Assembly: GCA_016290335.1 (NCBI GenBank)
Contig: JAEETM010000093.1
Coordinates: forward strand, 1-12,749
Direction of reading: 5' to 3'
DNA length: 12,749 nt
Origin: Treponema sp.
GTDB lineage: Bacteria; Spirochaetota; Spirochaetia; Treponematales; Treponemataceae
Shown in pieces: positions 6,326 through 12,749 of this stretch. A program made the translations under genes and the position numbers. The first letter of the stretch is position 1. Each line of letters opens with the position of its first letter. The notes under the pieces were generated by a model. That model was not told where the DNA came from. It ran no database searches and was given only the letters and a program-made list of their open reading frames with translations.

Positions 6326-6895
6326 TTACCGCCTTTTACGTTTCAAAAACTTGTCAACAAATTGGTATTTAAATCCCGTCTTTACACTCATTTGCCATGC
6401 TGAAATATCTGGATTATCGGCAAGTGCCTTTTCCATAACCTCGTATCTTTTATCTCTGAAATGGTCATTAATCATTTTTACCGCAACACCTATATCTTCA
6501 TAGCCTTTAAGTTTTCTGAAATAGGAAAAATACTCCCTTATAGTTTCATTGTGACAAAAGTCAACACTTCCCTTTGCAAACAGGTCTAATTTTTCAACAA
6601 GTTTCATAAATTCAGTTGCCTGCTCTTTACGTAATCTACAGTTACGCATTTCTTCTGTTTCTATCGGCTCTCTATGCTTCTTGCCATTTTCTATTTTTTC
6701 GTGACATGATTCGCATAGCGTTATTAAATCATTATAAATATCTTCATTTCCTACGTTAGTATATGAGAGGTGATGGACGTTTAAATAGTGTTTGCCACCG
6801 CATCTCTGACAAGTATAGTTATCTATCTTTAGGCGTTCGCTACGTTTCTCTTGCCACTTAGGACTTTTAAGATAATCAGTATATTGTTGATTCAT
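6326..6895 (-). CDS. HNH endonuclease
   Basis: 189 aa. The N-terminal ~70 residues are a classic HNH nuclease: YLKSPKWQEKRSERLKIDN, then Cys29 and Cys32 of CQRC, the His pair at 41-42 (LNVHHLSY), and the LITLCESCHEKIE end with Cys61, Cys64 and His65. The four Cys form the structural zinc site and the His residues the metal-dependent active site for DNA cleavage. The rest is a helical region of unknown role ending in a very basic FLKRKRR tail, likely DNA-binding. ATG 6895 has GGAG 5 bases upstream. An extended -10 promoter within the repeated element lies about 90 bases upstream. The stop is 8 bases from the GTG of the polymerase fragment, so the HNH gene occupies the place where the polymerase body would be. 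It could be a homing-type, phage-derived or restriction nuclease. Confidence 0.9.
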   Translation of the reverse strand: MNQQYTDYLKSPKWQEKRSERLKIDNYTCQRCGGKHYLNVHHLSYTNVGNEDIYNDLITLCESCHEKIENGKKHREPIETEEMRNCRLRKEQATEFMKLVEKLDLFAKGSVDFCHNETIREYFSYFRKLKGYEDIGVAVKMINDHFRDKRYEVMEKALADNPDISAWQMSVKTGFKYQFVDKFLKRKRR

Positions 6896-6979
6896 GATAT
6901 CTCCACCCTACCCAATTTGCCTACAATCCCAGCAGTATTCATCAACTACCTTTAGCAAAATTTCACAATATATCCACTA

Positions 6980-7095
6980 TATAAATCATATCACTTTTTG
7001 CGTCCAAAAATCTCCCCCGCCAAACACCGCATGGCACCTTTGTTTCAGCGGTTTTTGTTTTTTCACTCCGCTCTATGTCTAGGCTCACGAAAAAC
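6980..7095 (-). repeat. Dispersed promoter-bearing repeat, copy 2
   Basis: Partner of 5795-5911. The conserved block TGCGTCCAAAAAT-T-CCCCCG starts at 6999 (plus strand), with matching CATGGC, GTTTCAGC and TTTTTCACTC further right; this copy has about six extra bases near 7050. On the minus strand it ends in TGATATGAT. It lies upstream of the HNH gene in the same orientation as copy 1 has to the flotillin gene, and it borders the terminator at 7106-7162. Confidence 0.75.
6985..6993 (-). promoter_or_regulatory. Extended -10 promoter upstream of the HNH gene
   Basis: The minus strand reads TGATATGAT, a TGn extended -10 with one mismatch to TATAAT, about 90 bases before the HNH ATG. Its position within the repeat is identical to that of the flotillin promoter. 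Confidence 0.5.
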
Positions 7096-7105
7096 AAAAA
7101 AATTA

Positions 7106-7162
7106 AAACTCTTCATAGCGCGGTACACCTGCTCCCAATGCAGGGACTGCCGTGAAGAGTTT
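7106..7162 (-). terminator. Strong rho-independent terminator with long stem
   Basis: AAACTCTTCA (7106-7115) pairs perfectly with TGAAGAGTTT (7153-7162). Inside, CGG/CCG (7121-7123 with 7150-7152) and CCTGC/GCAGG (7128-7132 with 7140-7144) extend the stem. On the minus strand the hairpin is followed by TTTTAATTTTTTTG, a proper U-tract. It would end the transcript coming from the WYL/nuclease genes and insulate the HNH gene. Confidence 0.7.
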
Positions 7163-7210
7163 CTTTCATTCTATCTATTCTATTAGATTCGTTGACCGGG
7201 ACAGCCTGCT

Positions 7211-7336
7211 TTAGCTTTTCATTTCTTCCAATGCCATAATTGCTTTTTTATTACCCTGTCGGACAGCCCGGTTCCACCAGAACGCAGCTATTTCTCTATC
7301 TTCATCTACACCATCGCCTAAATGTTTATTTATTGC
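7211..7336 (-). pseudogene. Sel1-repeat protein remnant
   Basis: The reading frame encodes LGDGVDEDREIAAFWWNRAV followed by RQGNKKAIMALEEMKS and a TAA stop. This fits one Sel1-like (TPR-related) repeat: G-x-G-V-x-x-D-x-x-x-A-x-x-W-W-x-x-A-x-x-Q-G-x-x-x-A-x-x-x-L. No start codon is in frame; a TGA closes the frame at 7337. In the adjacent frame, an ATG with GAGGA 9 bases upstream starts a reading of only four codons (MSNK), so a single frameshift could join that start to the repeat. Sel1 proteins mediate protein-protein contacts. Lying just behind the PD-(D/E)XK gene, it may be the remains of a third member of that operon. Confidence 0.5.
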
Positions 7337-7353
7337 TCATCAATTAGTCTTCC

Positions 7354-8592
7354 TCAATTATCCGTTTCATTCCATACATCCATAAAAGCTTCTATCTTAT
7401 CACAAATCTTATTTATATAAATATCAAATGTGTCGTTATCAAATAAAGATTCGTACTCTTTGTTTGGACTGCGATAATTAACCTGCATATCTTTCGTTAA
7501 ATGTTCCCACCAGTAGAAGGCATCTGTTGCTTTTACTTCACCTTTTAGTTTACTATTATCTGAAACATATTTAATACTGTCATTTTCTCTTCCATGTGGG
7601 TTTGTCTTATTTACGTCATCCCAATTGCAAATTCCAAAGTAAAGATACGTTTCAATTTCAATACGCAAAACATATTGTTTGCCAATAGGTTTGTTCTCTT
7701 TTTCCGGAAGAAAATAATTTAAGCTCGGCCAAGTATTCCTACCTTTTGTGTAATAATCCATGTAACCGTCCAGATAGCCCCTGTGGGCTAAGCTGAGCTC
7801 CGGTCTTCTTTTTGCCAACCGGTTCTCAATCGCCGAGAATACTTTCTTCATCATTTGGCATTTTATATCAATCAAAGCCTTCTCAAGTTCTAAAACCGCA
7901 TGAATATCCTTTGAAGTCTTTATCAAATTATTAAACTCCATAATTTTTCTCTCCTCAATTTGATCCGTTAATTTTAGTATAACATCTAAAAACTGTGAAA
8001 GTACCTCGTACAACCTCGGAATAGAACGAATTTGTTCCATGGTTACAATTTGTTTTAACCAACTTAAGACATCACTTTCAAAAGAAATACACTCATACTG
8101 GATACCCTTTTTTAAATTTGCCTTACTGGTTTTCGAAGGTTCATGCTTATCCAATGTCAGGTAATAAATAATTGCTTTTGAATCAGAAGTATTGGTGTAA
8201 ATATAATAATCAATCAATTGTGCATCCTGATCCCCAGCATAAATTTTTACTTCAATCGGAAATAACCTTCCTGCGATACTTATCAATATGTCAATCCGGC
8301 GTTTATTATCAATATGTAATTCTTTATAAACTTTTGCTTTGTCATAGTCTTCATCAGCAAAAATGTTTTGTCTTAAGACCTGCTTTATAAAAGTTTTCAA
8401 AAACAGGCTACCCTGCATATGGCTGCCTTGTGGGTCAAGCAATTCTCTCAAAAATGAACAAATAGGCAATTCTTTATAATGAATACCAGTGATAGAAAAA
8501 ATATTAAAATCAGAAGCATTGGCTTTCTTTTTTGCTTCATAAGCATCAACTATTGTACTAATCTTTTGCAATATCAGTGTAGCGTCATCCAT
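7354..8592 (-). CDS. PD-(D/E)XK nuclease family protein (PDDEXK_4-like)
   Basis: 412 aa. The N-terminal part matches the PDDEXK_4 pattern: FNIFSITGIHYKELPICSFLRELLDP at about 29-54, then the nuclease core with Glu91 in YKELH, Asp101 in RRIDILI, and IEVK at 113-116 (the D...ExK signature), then QLIDYY at 125-130 (the QxxxY helix). All catalytic positions are kept, so it is probably an active metal-dependent nuclease. The C-terminal ~230 residues are helical with aromatic-rich segments and no family I can name; they may bind substrate or a partner. GGAGG lies 10 bases before ATG 8592. The WYL regulator gene ends 5 bases upstream, so the two form one operon. The pairing with a WYL regulator suggests a phage-defence or other accessory role, which is inference. 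Confidence 0.85.
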   Translation of the reverse strand: MDDATLILQKISTIVDAYEAKKKANASDFNIFSITGIHYKELPICSFLRELLDPQGSHMQGSLFLKTFIKQVLRQNIFADEDYDKAKVYKELHIDNKRRIDILISIAGRLFPIEVKIYAGDQDAQLIDYYIYTNTSDSKAIIYYLTLDKHEPSKTSKANLKKGIQYECISFESDVLSWLKQIVTMEQIRSIPRLYEVLSQFLDVILKLTDQIEERKIMEFNNLIKTSKDIHAVLELEKALIDIKCQMMKKVFSAIENRLAKRRPELSLAHRGYLDGYMDYYTKGRNTWPSLNYFLPEKENKPIGKQYVLRIEIETYLYFGICNWDDVNKTNPHGRENDSIKYVSDNSKLKGEVKATDAFYWWEHLTKDMQVNYRSPNKEYESLFDNDTFDIYINKICDKIEAFMDVWNETDN

Positions 8593-8597
8593 AAAAC

Positions 8598-9602
8598 CTA
8601 TTCCTCCAACTTCCCATCACAATATTTCTCATACATCTCTGCCACACTCTTCTTGATTTCTTCCCGTAACTCCGCCGGTTCCAACACTTCCACATAAGGC
8701 CCGTACTGCAATGCCCAAAAGTGCATGGCTTCTGCGTTGCACTTTACATCAATCAGCATTTCATCTTCAAAATCCTGGCGGATTTTGAAATCTTTCCCGA
8801 ACCAGTCCACCAGTTCATTCATGAGGTGTTTCTTTGCCACCATGCGCACACTCACTGTTTTACCGCTGAACATGTAGATGTGTTCCGCCATATGTTTCGG
8901 CAGGGAGAAACCGTTTTTGAAATCCTTCACCTGCGATACAGGTTTGCGTTTCTCGTCCAGCATGCATACGGAAATCATGCGGTCGATGCGGAAATGGGCA
9001 ACGTTATCATATTTATCATAGTTCGCTATCAAATAATACCGCCCGTTGTTGGCCACAATCTGGTACGGGTTCACAATGTACGGCTCCTTCCTCCGGGGAT
9101 GCAGCTGAAAATCCGTACCATAGGAATTGTAAACGAAACTGACCTTTTTCTTCTTGTCGATAGCATCGTTCAGGGCGTCCAGCGCGTACATGGTCTGCTT
9201 GTTATCCGTGTGCTGCAGCTCCGGCAGATTGCAAACGTGCTTCACCTTTGCCGAGAAATGCAGCCCACCCAACTCTTTCAGTTTGCCAATCAAATCCTTT
9301 GCCCGTTTCTGGGAGATGCCTTTGGAAAACAACACGCTGTCAATCAACAGGCGAAGCTCTGCGTTATCAAACTTCCGCTCACCCAAGAAAGCACCTTTGT
9401 TATTCGTTACAATGTCGTAACCCATTTCCTTCAGTGCGTCGATGTTGTTCTTCACCGAGCGCCGGTCGCATTCCATTCCGTACTGTGCCCGCAGGTGGCA
9501 GATGATTTCCTGCTGGGTCAGGTGATGTTCTTCATCGGAATACTGTTCCAAGATATCCAGAATCAGCATATTCAGCATTTTTTTGTTTCCTGTTGCAAAC
9601 AT
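8598..9602 (-). CDS. WYL-domain transcriptional regulator
   Basis: 334 aa from ATG 9602. The N-terminal ~70 residues are a winged helix-turn-helix (HHLTQQEIICHL, then CDRRSVKNNIDALKEMGYDI, the DeoR/YafY-type recognition pattern). The WYL domain spans about 150-215: VNPYQIVANNGRYYLIANYD (WYL reads YYL at 189-191) followed by VAHFRIDRMISV. The C-terminal extension (WYL C-terminal type) ends with LEPAELREEIKKSVAEMYEKY. WYL domains sense nucleic-acid or nucleotide ligands, and such proteins often control defence genes. The open frame extends to 9665, but GAGGAAGAG directly before ATG 9602 is the best ribosome binding site and the protein fold begins there; ATG 9644 is the alternative. It probably controls itself and the downstream nuclease. 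Confidence 0.9.
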   Translation of the reverse strand: MFATGNKKMLNMLILDILEQYSDEEHHLTQQEIICHLRAQYGMECDRRSVKNNIDALKEMGYDIVTNNKGAFLGERKFDNAELRLLIDSVLFSKGISQKRAKDLIGKLKELGGLHFSAKVKHVCNLPELQHTDNKQTMYALDALNDAIDKKKKVSFVYNSYGTDFQLHPRRKEPYIVNPYQIVANNGRYYLIANYDKYDNVAHFRIDRMISVCMLDEKRKPVSQVKDFKNGFSLPKHMAEHIYMFSGKTVSVRMVAKKHLMNELVDWFGKDFKIRQDFEDEMLIDVKCNAEAMHFWALQYGPYVEVLEPAELREEIKKSVAEMYEKYCDGKLEE

Positions 9603-9680
9603 AATCTCTTCCTCTCGATAACTCATTACTGTTCTTTTCGTCATGCACTTTTTTTCTTCCTGCATTTTGGGATATAATTT

Positions 9681-10541
9681 TTATTTATCCTTCAGTTTAT
9701 ACTGGTGCTCTCTGATTGCGTGTCCGCATTCACAGACCATTTTCAAAATGCCGTCCGCATCGCTGATATAGAATTTGCATTTTTTACGGGACTTGCAGTA
9801 TGTTGTTTTGGCCCGGGGGAAAAAGCCGCCGATAACAGGAATGTAAGCTGCTTCATTTTCCTTTATATCTAAAACGGCACGGCAGTTATAATCTTTCATG
9901 TTGCGATTCAACCTGTCTGCCTCAGCTTCCATCCGGGCTTTCTTAGCATCAAAGAACGGCGCTAACGCCGTGTCATAGTGTTTGCTGAAAATCTCTTTTA
10001 CTTTGTCTTTCGTATTCATGTAACTGTCCATTTGCTTCGGGTTTTGCATAATCATCATCCGCACCATCAGTAAGGCCGTGTACACTTCGGCATGTTCTTT
10101 CAGTTCACCGTAACTTCTGTGCTCGCAGGTTTCCTCAGAAGTAGGGCCGGGAATCCAGTGTATGTAATCGCCCATCACCTCCACAAAATCAAAGGGAGTT
10201 TTATGCTTTTTATAGGAACTCCGGGCTGTGATGTGACTTAATTCTTCATGCCTTTTGGCTAATTCCTGCACCTTTTGCGTTTTGGCCATGGCGTTAAAAT
10301 GCGATTTCAGTGCCTCTTCGGATCCCAGGTACTGACTTGCTTCCTGCCGTGCTGCAACGTAAGCTTTATCTCTGGCCTGTTCGGCAGTCTGTCCATTCAA
10401 TGTTATGCCATTTAACTGCGTAAACATTTCCCCCACACACAGTTGATGCTCCCCGTACATCGGGAAATGCTGCAACTCCGCAAAAGAACTGTTCATAAAA
10501 CACAACGCTGCAATTGTTAAACCGATAATCTTTTTTAACAT
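9681..10541 (-). CDS. Secreted protein with Cys-rich tail, unknown function
   Basis: 286 aa. A clear signal peptide starts MLKKIIGLTIAALCFMNSSFA with a type I cleavage site after Ala21 (SFA, then EL). The mature part is charged and mostly helical, with no recognised domain. The final 40 residues carry four Cys (249, 255, 270, 272) and a CECGHAIREH motif, suggesting a zinc-binding or disulfide-linked finger. The frame also has a GTG at 10550, but the GGAAGG sequence sits 9 bases before ATG 10541 and directly abuts the GTG, so I prefer the ATG, which also gives the best signal peptide. It follows the zinc-ribbon gene by about 40 bases on the same strand. An exported protein among nuclease-like and regulatory genes is odd; it could act in the envelope or be an effector. 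Confidence 0.82.
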   Translation of the reverse strand: MLKKIIGLTIAALCFMNSSFAELQHFPMYGEHQLCVGEMFTQLNGITLNGQTAEQARDKAYVAARQEASQYLGSEEALKSHFNAMAKTQKVQELAKRHEELSHITARSSYKKHKTPFDFVEVMGDYIHWIPGPTSEETCEHRSYGELKEHAEVYTALLMVRMMIMQNPKQMDSYMNTKDKVKEIFSKHYDTALAPFFDAKKARMEAEADRLNRNMKDYNCRAVLDIKENEAAYIPVIGGFFPRAKTTYCKSRKKCKFYISDADGILKMVCECGHAIREHQYKLKDK

Positions 10542-10583
10542 GTCATTCACCCTTCCCTTTAGTGTTCCTGATTTACCAAAGTA

Positions 10584-10859
10584 CTATTTAACCATGTGTT
10601 TCTTAAAATGATGTTTCTCGTTGCCATATGAGCAGGTAACAAAATGACAGACATTTGCTTTAATATCGGAAACTCCTCTAAAAATACAGTTGGGAGCAGT
10701 CGGTAATCCATAAATCAGGTGCCCATCTTCTGTCATATAAGGCTTGCCCAACTTCTCTACCGGAGTAATAATAACCTGCTCACAATCTACAGACATCCAT
10801 TTTCCCTTTTTTGTTTTGACAAATTTTATTTCTTTTCCGCATCTTTTACAAATTGCCAT
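10584..10859 (-). CDS. Small zinc-ribbon protein, 91 aa
   Basis: The N-terminus MAICKRCGKEI carries Cys4 and Cys7, followed by a lysine-rich KFVKTKKGKWMSVDCE segment. The C-terminus has CHFVTCSYG with Cys71, His72 and Cys76, and a basic His-rich tail. The order CxxC ... GKWMxVD ... HxxTC is that of small phage- and plasmid-associated zinc-ribbon proteins, in which a split CxxC/HxxxC site binds one zinc. Their function is unknown; nucleic-acid or protein binding is likely. AAGGA lies 9 bases before ATG 10859. The preceding gene stops 18 bases upstream, so it is part of the same operon. Confidence 0.82.
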   Translation of the reverse strand: MAICKRCGKEIKFVKTKKGKWMSVDCEQVIITPVEKLGKPYMTEDGHLIYGLPTAPNCIFRGVSDIKANVCHFVTCSYGNEKHHFKKHMVK

Positions 10860-10877
10860 CTGCGTTATTCCTTAATG

Positions 10878-11357
10878 TCAATCTGTACCAGATTGAGTAT
10901 GGCAATTGTTCCCATCACACATCTGATCTACCAAAAACATTTTAATTACATCGGCATAATACTCTTCTGATTGTTCTTTTCCCACTGCAATATTGTTGGC
11001 TAATACCTGCCTTAGCAATTCCCACGTTTCAACGAATTTGCAGAGTTTCTTATCAGGAATCCAGAACTGCCCTCCTTTATACGTAAGTTTGCGGATTATG
11101 TTTTTAGCAGCTTTAACACTCTTAATCGGTATAAACAAATACTGCAGGATATCATTTGGGTCGGGTCGCGCTCTGCCACCTTTGGTTTTTATCATAACCG
11201 GGTCTATTATTCTACACATCTCAGCCAGTATCGCAATTAACTGCTCATTCTTTGGTTTACACGGATTTTCAGACAGGATAAGAAATAAGTTTTTCATTAG
11301 CCAATTTTTTCTAAAATCATCAAGAAGTTCAATATAATCTCTTAGATGCATCGCCAT
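10878..11357 (-). CDS. Unrecognised helical protein, 159 aa
   Basis: I do not recognise a family. The protein is predicted soluble and mostly helical (MHLRDYIELLDDFRKNWLMK at the start, ILAEMCRIIDPVMIK and VKAAKNIIRKLTYKGGQFWI in the middle, and a C-terminal half with KFVETWELLRQVL). It is basic in the middle (KTKGGRARPDPND), so nucleic-acid contact is possible. The frame extends to a GTG at 11384 that overlaps the stop of the Mrr-like gene (TAGTG), but GGAG stands 9 bases before ATG 11357, which I prefer. Either way the two genes touch or nearly touch, and translational coupling is likely. The partnership with the Mrr-like protein is the main clue to its role. Confidence 0.75.
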   Translation of the reverse strand: MAMHLRDYIELLDDFRKNWLMKNLFLILSENPCKPKNEQLIAILAEMCRIIDPVMIKTKGGRARPDPNDILQYLFIPIKSVKAAKNIIRKLTYKGGQFWIPDKKLCKFVETWELLRQVLANNIAVGKEQSEEYYADVIKMFLVDQMCDGNNCHTQSGTD

Positions 11358-11383
11358 ATGATTTATCTCCGTTAAAACCTCCA

Positions 11384-12052
11384 CTAATCGTATTCAAGGC
11401 CGACGTCTTCCAGCATTTTTTTAAACTCGTCTCCATTAATCAGCCTGACATGCCTTTTGTTGGCTTCCTCGTATATTTCCTGTTTCTCAAATTTATTCGC
11501 TGTTGTAATTACCCAGCCGATATTGGTCATGCCATCATTAAAACTGTTTTCATATTGTTCACTATAACTTAAAACTTGCTCCAGCGCCCAGGCATCTGTA
11601 TAATCAGCCTGCGGTCTGACATGAATATAAAAAAGAACATTCAACTTCAAAAAAATAGCGATTACGTCACAGTCTTCGGTTTTATTTCCTTCGGTGTCCA
11701 CCGGCGGCATGAATATATAAGTGGCACCAGATTTTTCCATATAGGATTTGACGATATCTTTTAATTCTTCTGTAGTTTTCATCCACAACCTATTACCAAG
11801 CGGCATATTTCCCCATTCACCCCACTCTTTGTACACAGTGAACCATTCTTTCGCTTTAATTTCGTACAATATTGCTAAATCATCCCTTCCACAGCTTCGA
11901 GCCCGTTCTGCCCATTTTTCATATTCTGCAGCCTTATGAAGATAGGTAACACCATCCCATCCTTCATCACTTTCATCATCGAAGATTGGCTCCGGGAAAT
12001 CGTAGTTTACCGGTTCCGGAATGTTTTTTTCCTTGTTATCTTTCATCACCAT
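11384..12052 (-). CDS. Mrr-like restriction-endonuclease-fold protein, catalytic site altered
   Basis: 222 aa. The N-terminal ~105 residues are acidic, then helical with many Trp (YEKWAERARSCGRDDLAILY, KEWGEWGN). The C-terminal ~110 residues fit an Mrr-type PD-(D/E)XK fold: EDCDVIAIF with the conserved Asp129, a following strand FYIHVR, a helix around WALEQVLSYSEQY, NIGWVITTANKFEKQEIYEEA (typical Mrr strand-helix), and VRLINGDEFKKML at the end (the Mrr LIDGxxLxxLL signature). The Q/E-x-K pair normally on the second strand reads His144-Val-Arg146, so cleavage activity is doubtful. Start choice is ambiguous: ATG 12052 is 4 bases after GAGG of a perfect GAGGTGAT, ATG 12046 is 10 bases after it. 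It is the first gene of the right-hand operon. Confidence 0.8.
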   Translation of the reverse strand: MVMKDNKEKNIPEPVNYDFPEPIFDDESDEGWDGVTYLHKAAEYEKWAERARSCGRDDLAILYEIKAKEWFTVYKEWGEWGNMPLGNRLWMKTTEELKDIVKSYMEKSGATYIFMPPVDTEGNKTEDCDVIAIFLKLNVLFYIHVRPQADYTDAWALEQVLSYSEQYENSFNDGMTNIGWVITTANKFEKQEIYEEANKRHVRLINGDEFKKMLEDVGLEYD

Positions 12053-12150
12053 ATCACCTCTCTCACCTCTCTCATTTATCTTTTGGATTTGTATAAATTA
12101 TAACCGCTTCAATGTACATTTTTTTACACATAAAAATCCCCTGCCCATTC
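12053..12150 (-). promoter_or_regulatory. Promoter region of the Mrr-like operon
   Basis: AT-rich stretch between the operon start and the IS end. On the minus strand TATAAT (about 12098-12103) and, overlapping it, TGTACA followed 17 bases later by TATACA give two promoter-like readings; neither has a consensus -35. Next to the start, GAGAGAGGT occurs twice in tandem (12055-12072), the second copy forming the Shine-Dalgarno sequence. Confidence 0.4.
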
Positions 12151-12198
12151 TGAACCGCTCCCCGTCAAGAGGACAATGAAATAAAATATAGTTTTGAG

Positions 12199-12225
12199 AC
12201 GCTGACAACTTCTTGTTGTCAGCGT
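12199..12225. terminator. Hairpin behind the transposase gene
   Basis: ACGCTGACAAC (12199-12209) pairs with GTTGTCAGCGT (12215-12225), an 11-bp perfect stem with a 5-base loop. TTTTT follows on the plus strand; the minus strand lacks a T-run. It lies 6 bases past the transposase stop. It would stop plus-strand transcription entering the IS and is only weakly suited to ending the transposase transcript. Confidence 0.6.
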
Positions 12226-12231
12226 TTTTAC

Positions 12232-12749
12232 TTATGCAGCAAGATATAATTCATGTTTCTCCATGGGCGTCAAAACGCCAAGATTTCGTTGGAGTCGTTT
12301 GTGGTTGTAGTAGTCAATATAATCCGTAATCATTTGTACTAATGCGTCTCTGCTGGTAAATCGTTTCCCGTAATATCGTTCCCGCTTAAGTATTCCCCAA
12401 AAACCTTCCATCGGTCCGTTATCAAGGCATTTGGCAACACGAGACATACTTTGTGTCATGCCTGCTTTTACTAACTTTTGGTGAAATACCCTGCTGGTGT
12501 ATTGGTAACCCCTGTCACTGTGGAAAATCGGATGAGCTTCTGGGTTTGCCTGGACGGCTTTATCAAATGTATCATATACTAGCTTATTATCGTTACTGTC
12601 CCGAATCACAAAGGCAGTAATCCTACGGTCATATAAATCCAAAATGGCGCTCAGATAAATCTTATGTTTATCAATCCCTTCATACCATTTGAATTCTGTT
12701 ACATCGGTCAGCCATTTCTCGTTTGGTTTTTCTGCCTTAAAGTTTCGGT
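12232..12749 (-). CDS. IS3-family transposase OrfB, C-terminal part
   Basis: About 172 codons are visible; the start lies beyond the right edge, since the frame is open without a break to 12749. This is the retroviral-integrase-type catalytic core: the first Asp in KWLTDVTEFKWY, the second in IFHSDRGYQYTS, and the Glu in GPMEGFWGILKRERYY, with the C-terminal YIDYYNHKRLQRNLGVLTPMEKH end typical of IS3-family OrfB (usually made by frameshifting with OrfA). The DDE triad is intact and there is no internal stop, so the element may still be active. It transposes its own element by a copy-out, paste-in route. Confidence 0.93.
   Translation of the reverse strand, partial: RNFKAEKPNEKWLTDVTEFKWYEGIDKHKIYLSAILDLYDRRITAFVIRDSNDNKLVYDTFDKAVQANPEAHPIFHSDRGYQYTSRVFHQKLVKAGMTQSMSRVAKCLDNGPMEGFWGILKRERYYGKRFTSRDALVQMITDYIDYYNHKRLQRNLGVLTPMEKHELYLAA

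Larger units (their letters stand above)
12151..12749 (-). mobile_element. IS3-family insertion sequence, 3' end (continues beyond window)
   Basis: The element holds the transposase 3' part and a non-coding tail. I place its end at about 12151, where TGAACCGCTCCCCGTCAAGA begins, because IS3-family ends commonly start with TG and this GC-rich block contrasts with the AT-rich flank. The partner inverted repeat and the target duplication are outside the window, so the exact end is inferred. Confidence 0.65.

Noticed and set aside
8721..9677. 318-codon plus-strand open frame opposite the WYL regulator
   Set aside because: The minus strand encodes a clear WYL regulator over the same bases; the plus-strand product is His/Val/Phe-rich with no domain.

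Overview
The window reads as chromosomal DNA of a moderately AT-rich, low-GC Gram-positive-type bacterium (Bacillota). Start sites carry strong Shine-Dalgarno sequences (AGGAGG, GGAGG, GAGGTGAT), and the gene families (flotillin, DUF805, a macrodomain fused to a C-terminal HTH-like domain, WYL regulator) are typical of gut Clostridia or Negativicutes. The class is an inference with low confidence. Every gene I can support lies on the minus strand, so the region is read here from right to left.

Right edge (12749 to 9681): the 3' part of an IS3-family transposase with an intact DDE triad and the probable IS end near 12151. Then comes a tightly spaced run of four genes: a 222-aa protein with an Mrr-like nuclease fold whose catalytic pair looks altered, an unrecognised helical protein, a 91-aa zinc-ribbon protein, and a secreted protein with a Cys-rich tail. 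They are followed by a WYL-domain transcription regulator and a PD-(D/E)XK (PDDEXK_4-like) nuclease 5 bases apart, a classic regulator/effector pair of accessory or defence loci. A frameshifted Sel1-repeat remnant and a strong terminator close this block at about 7106.

Middle (7095 to 5736): an HNH endonuclease gene, a 50-codon piece matching the C-terminal end of a Y-family DNA polymerase, and a 75-aa protein of a kind I associate with such polymerases. This looks like a decayed mutagenic-polymerase locus. A ~115-bp repeat with an extended -10 promoter occurs twice, once upstream of the HNH gene and once upstream of the flotillin gene, both oriented to drive the minus-strand genes.

Left half (5735 to 1): flotillin (SPFH) and a DUF805 membrane protein form one membrane-related pair. 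Next is a compact three-gene cassette: ADP-ribosylglycohydrolase, an unrecognised 200-aa protein, and a macrodomain-HTH protein. Two ADP-ribose-handling enzymes flank an unknown protein, with no recognisable ADP-ribosyltransferase, which makes this the most attractive candidate for an undescribed system. Then come a 77-aa membrane protein, a 285-bp gene-free stretch with strong nested inverted repeats and a tRNA-Leu-like anticodon arm, and the start of a PHP-domain phosphoesterase that runs off the left edge.

The window mixes housekeeping-like membrane genes with accessory material (IS, relic genes, nucleases, ADP-ribose cassette), which suggests a variable chromosomal region. I saw no rRNA, no clear intact tRNA and no CRISPR array.
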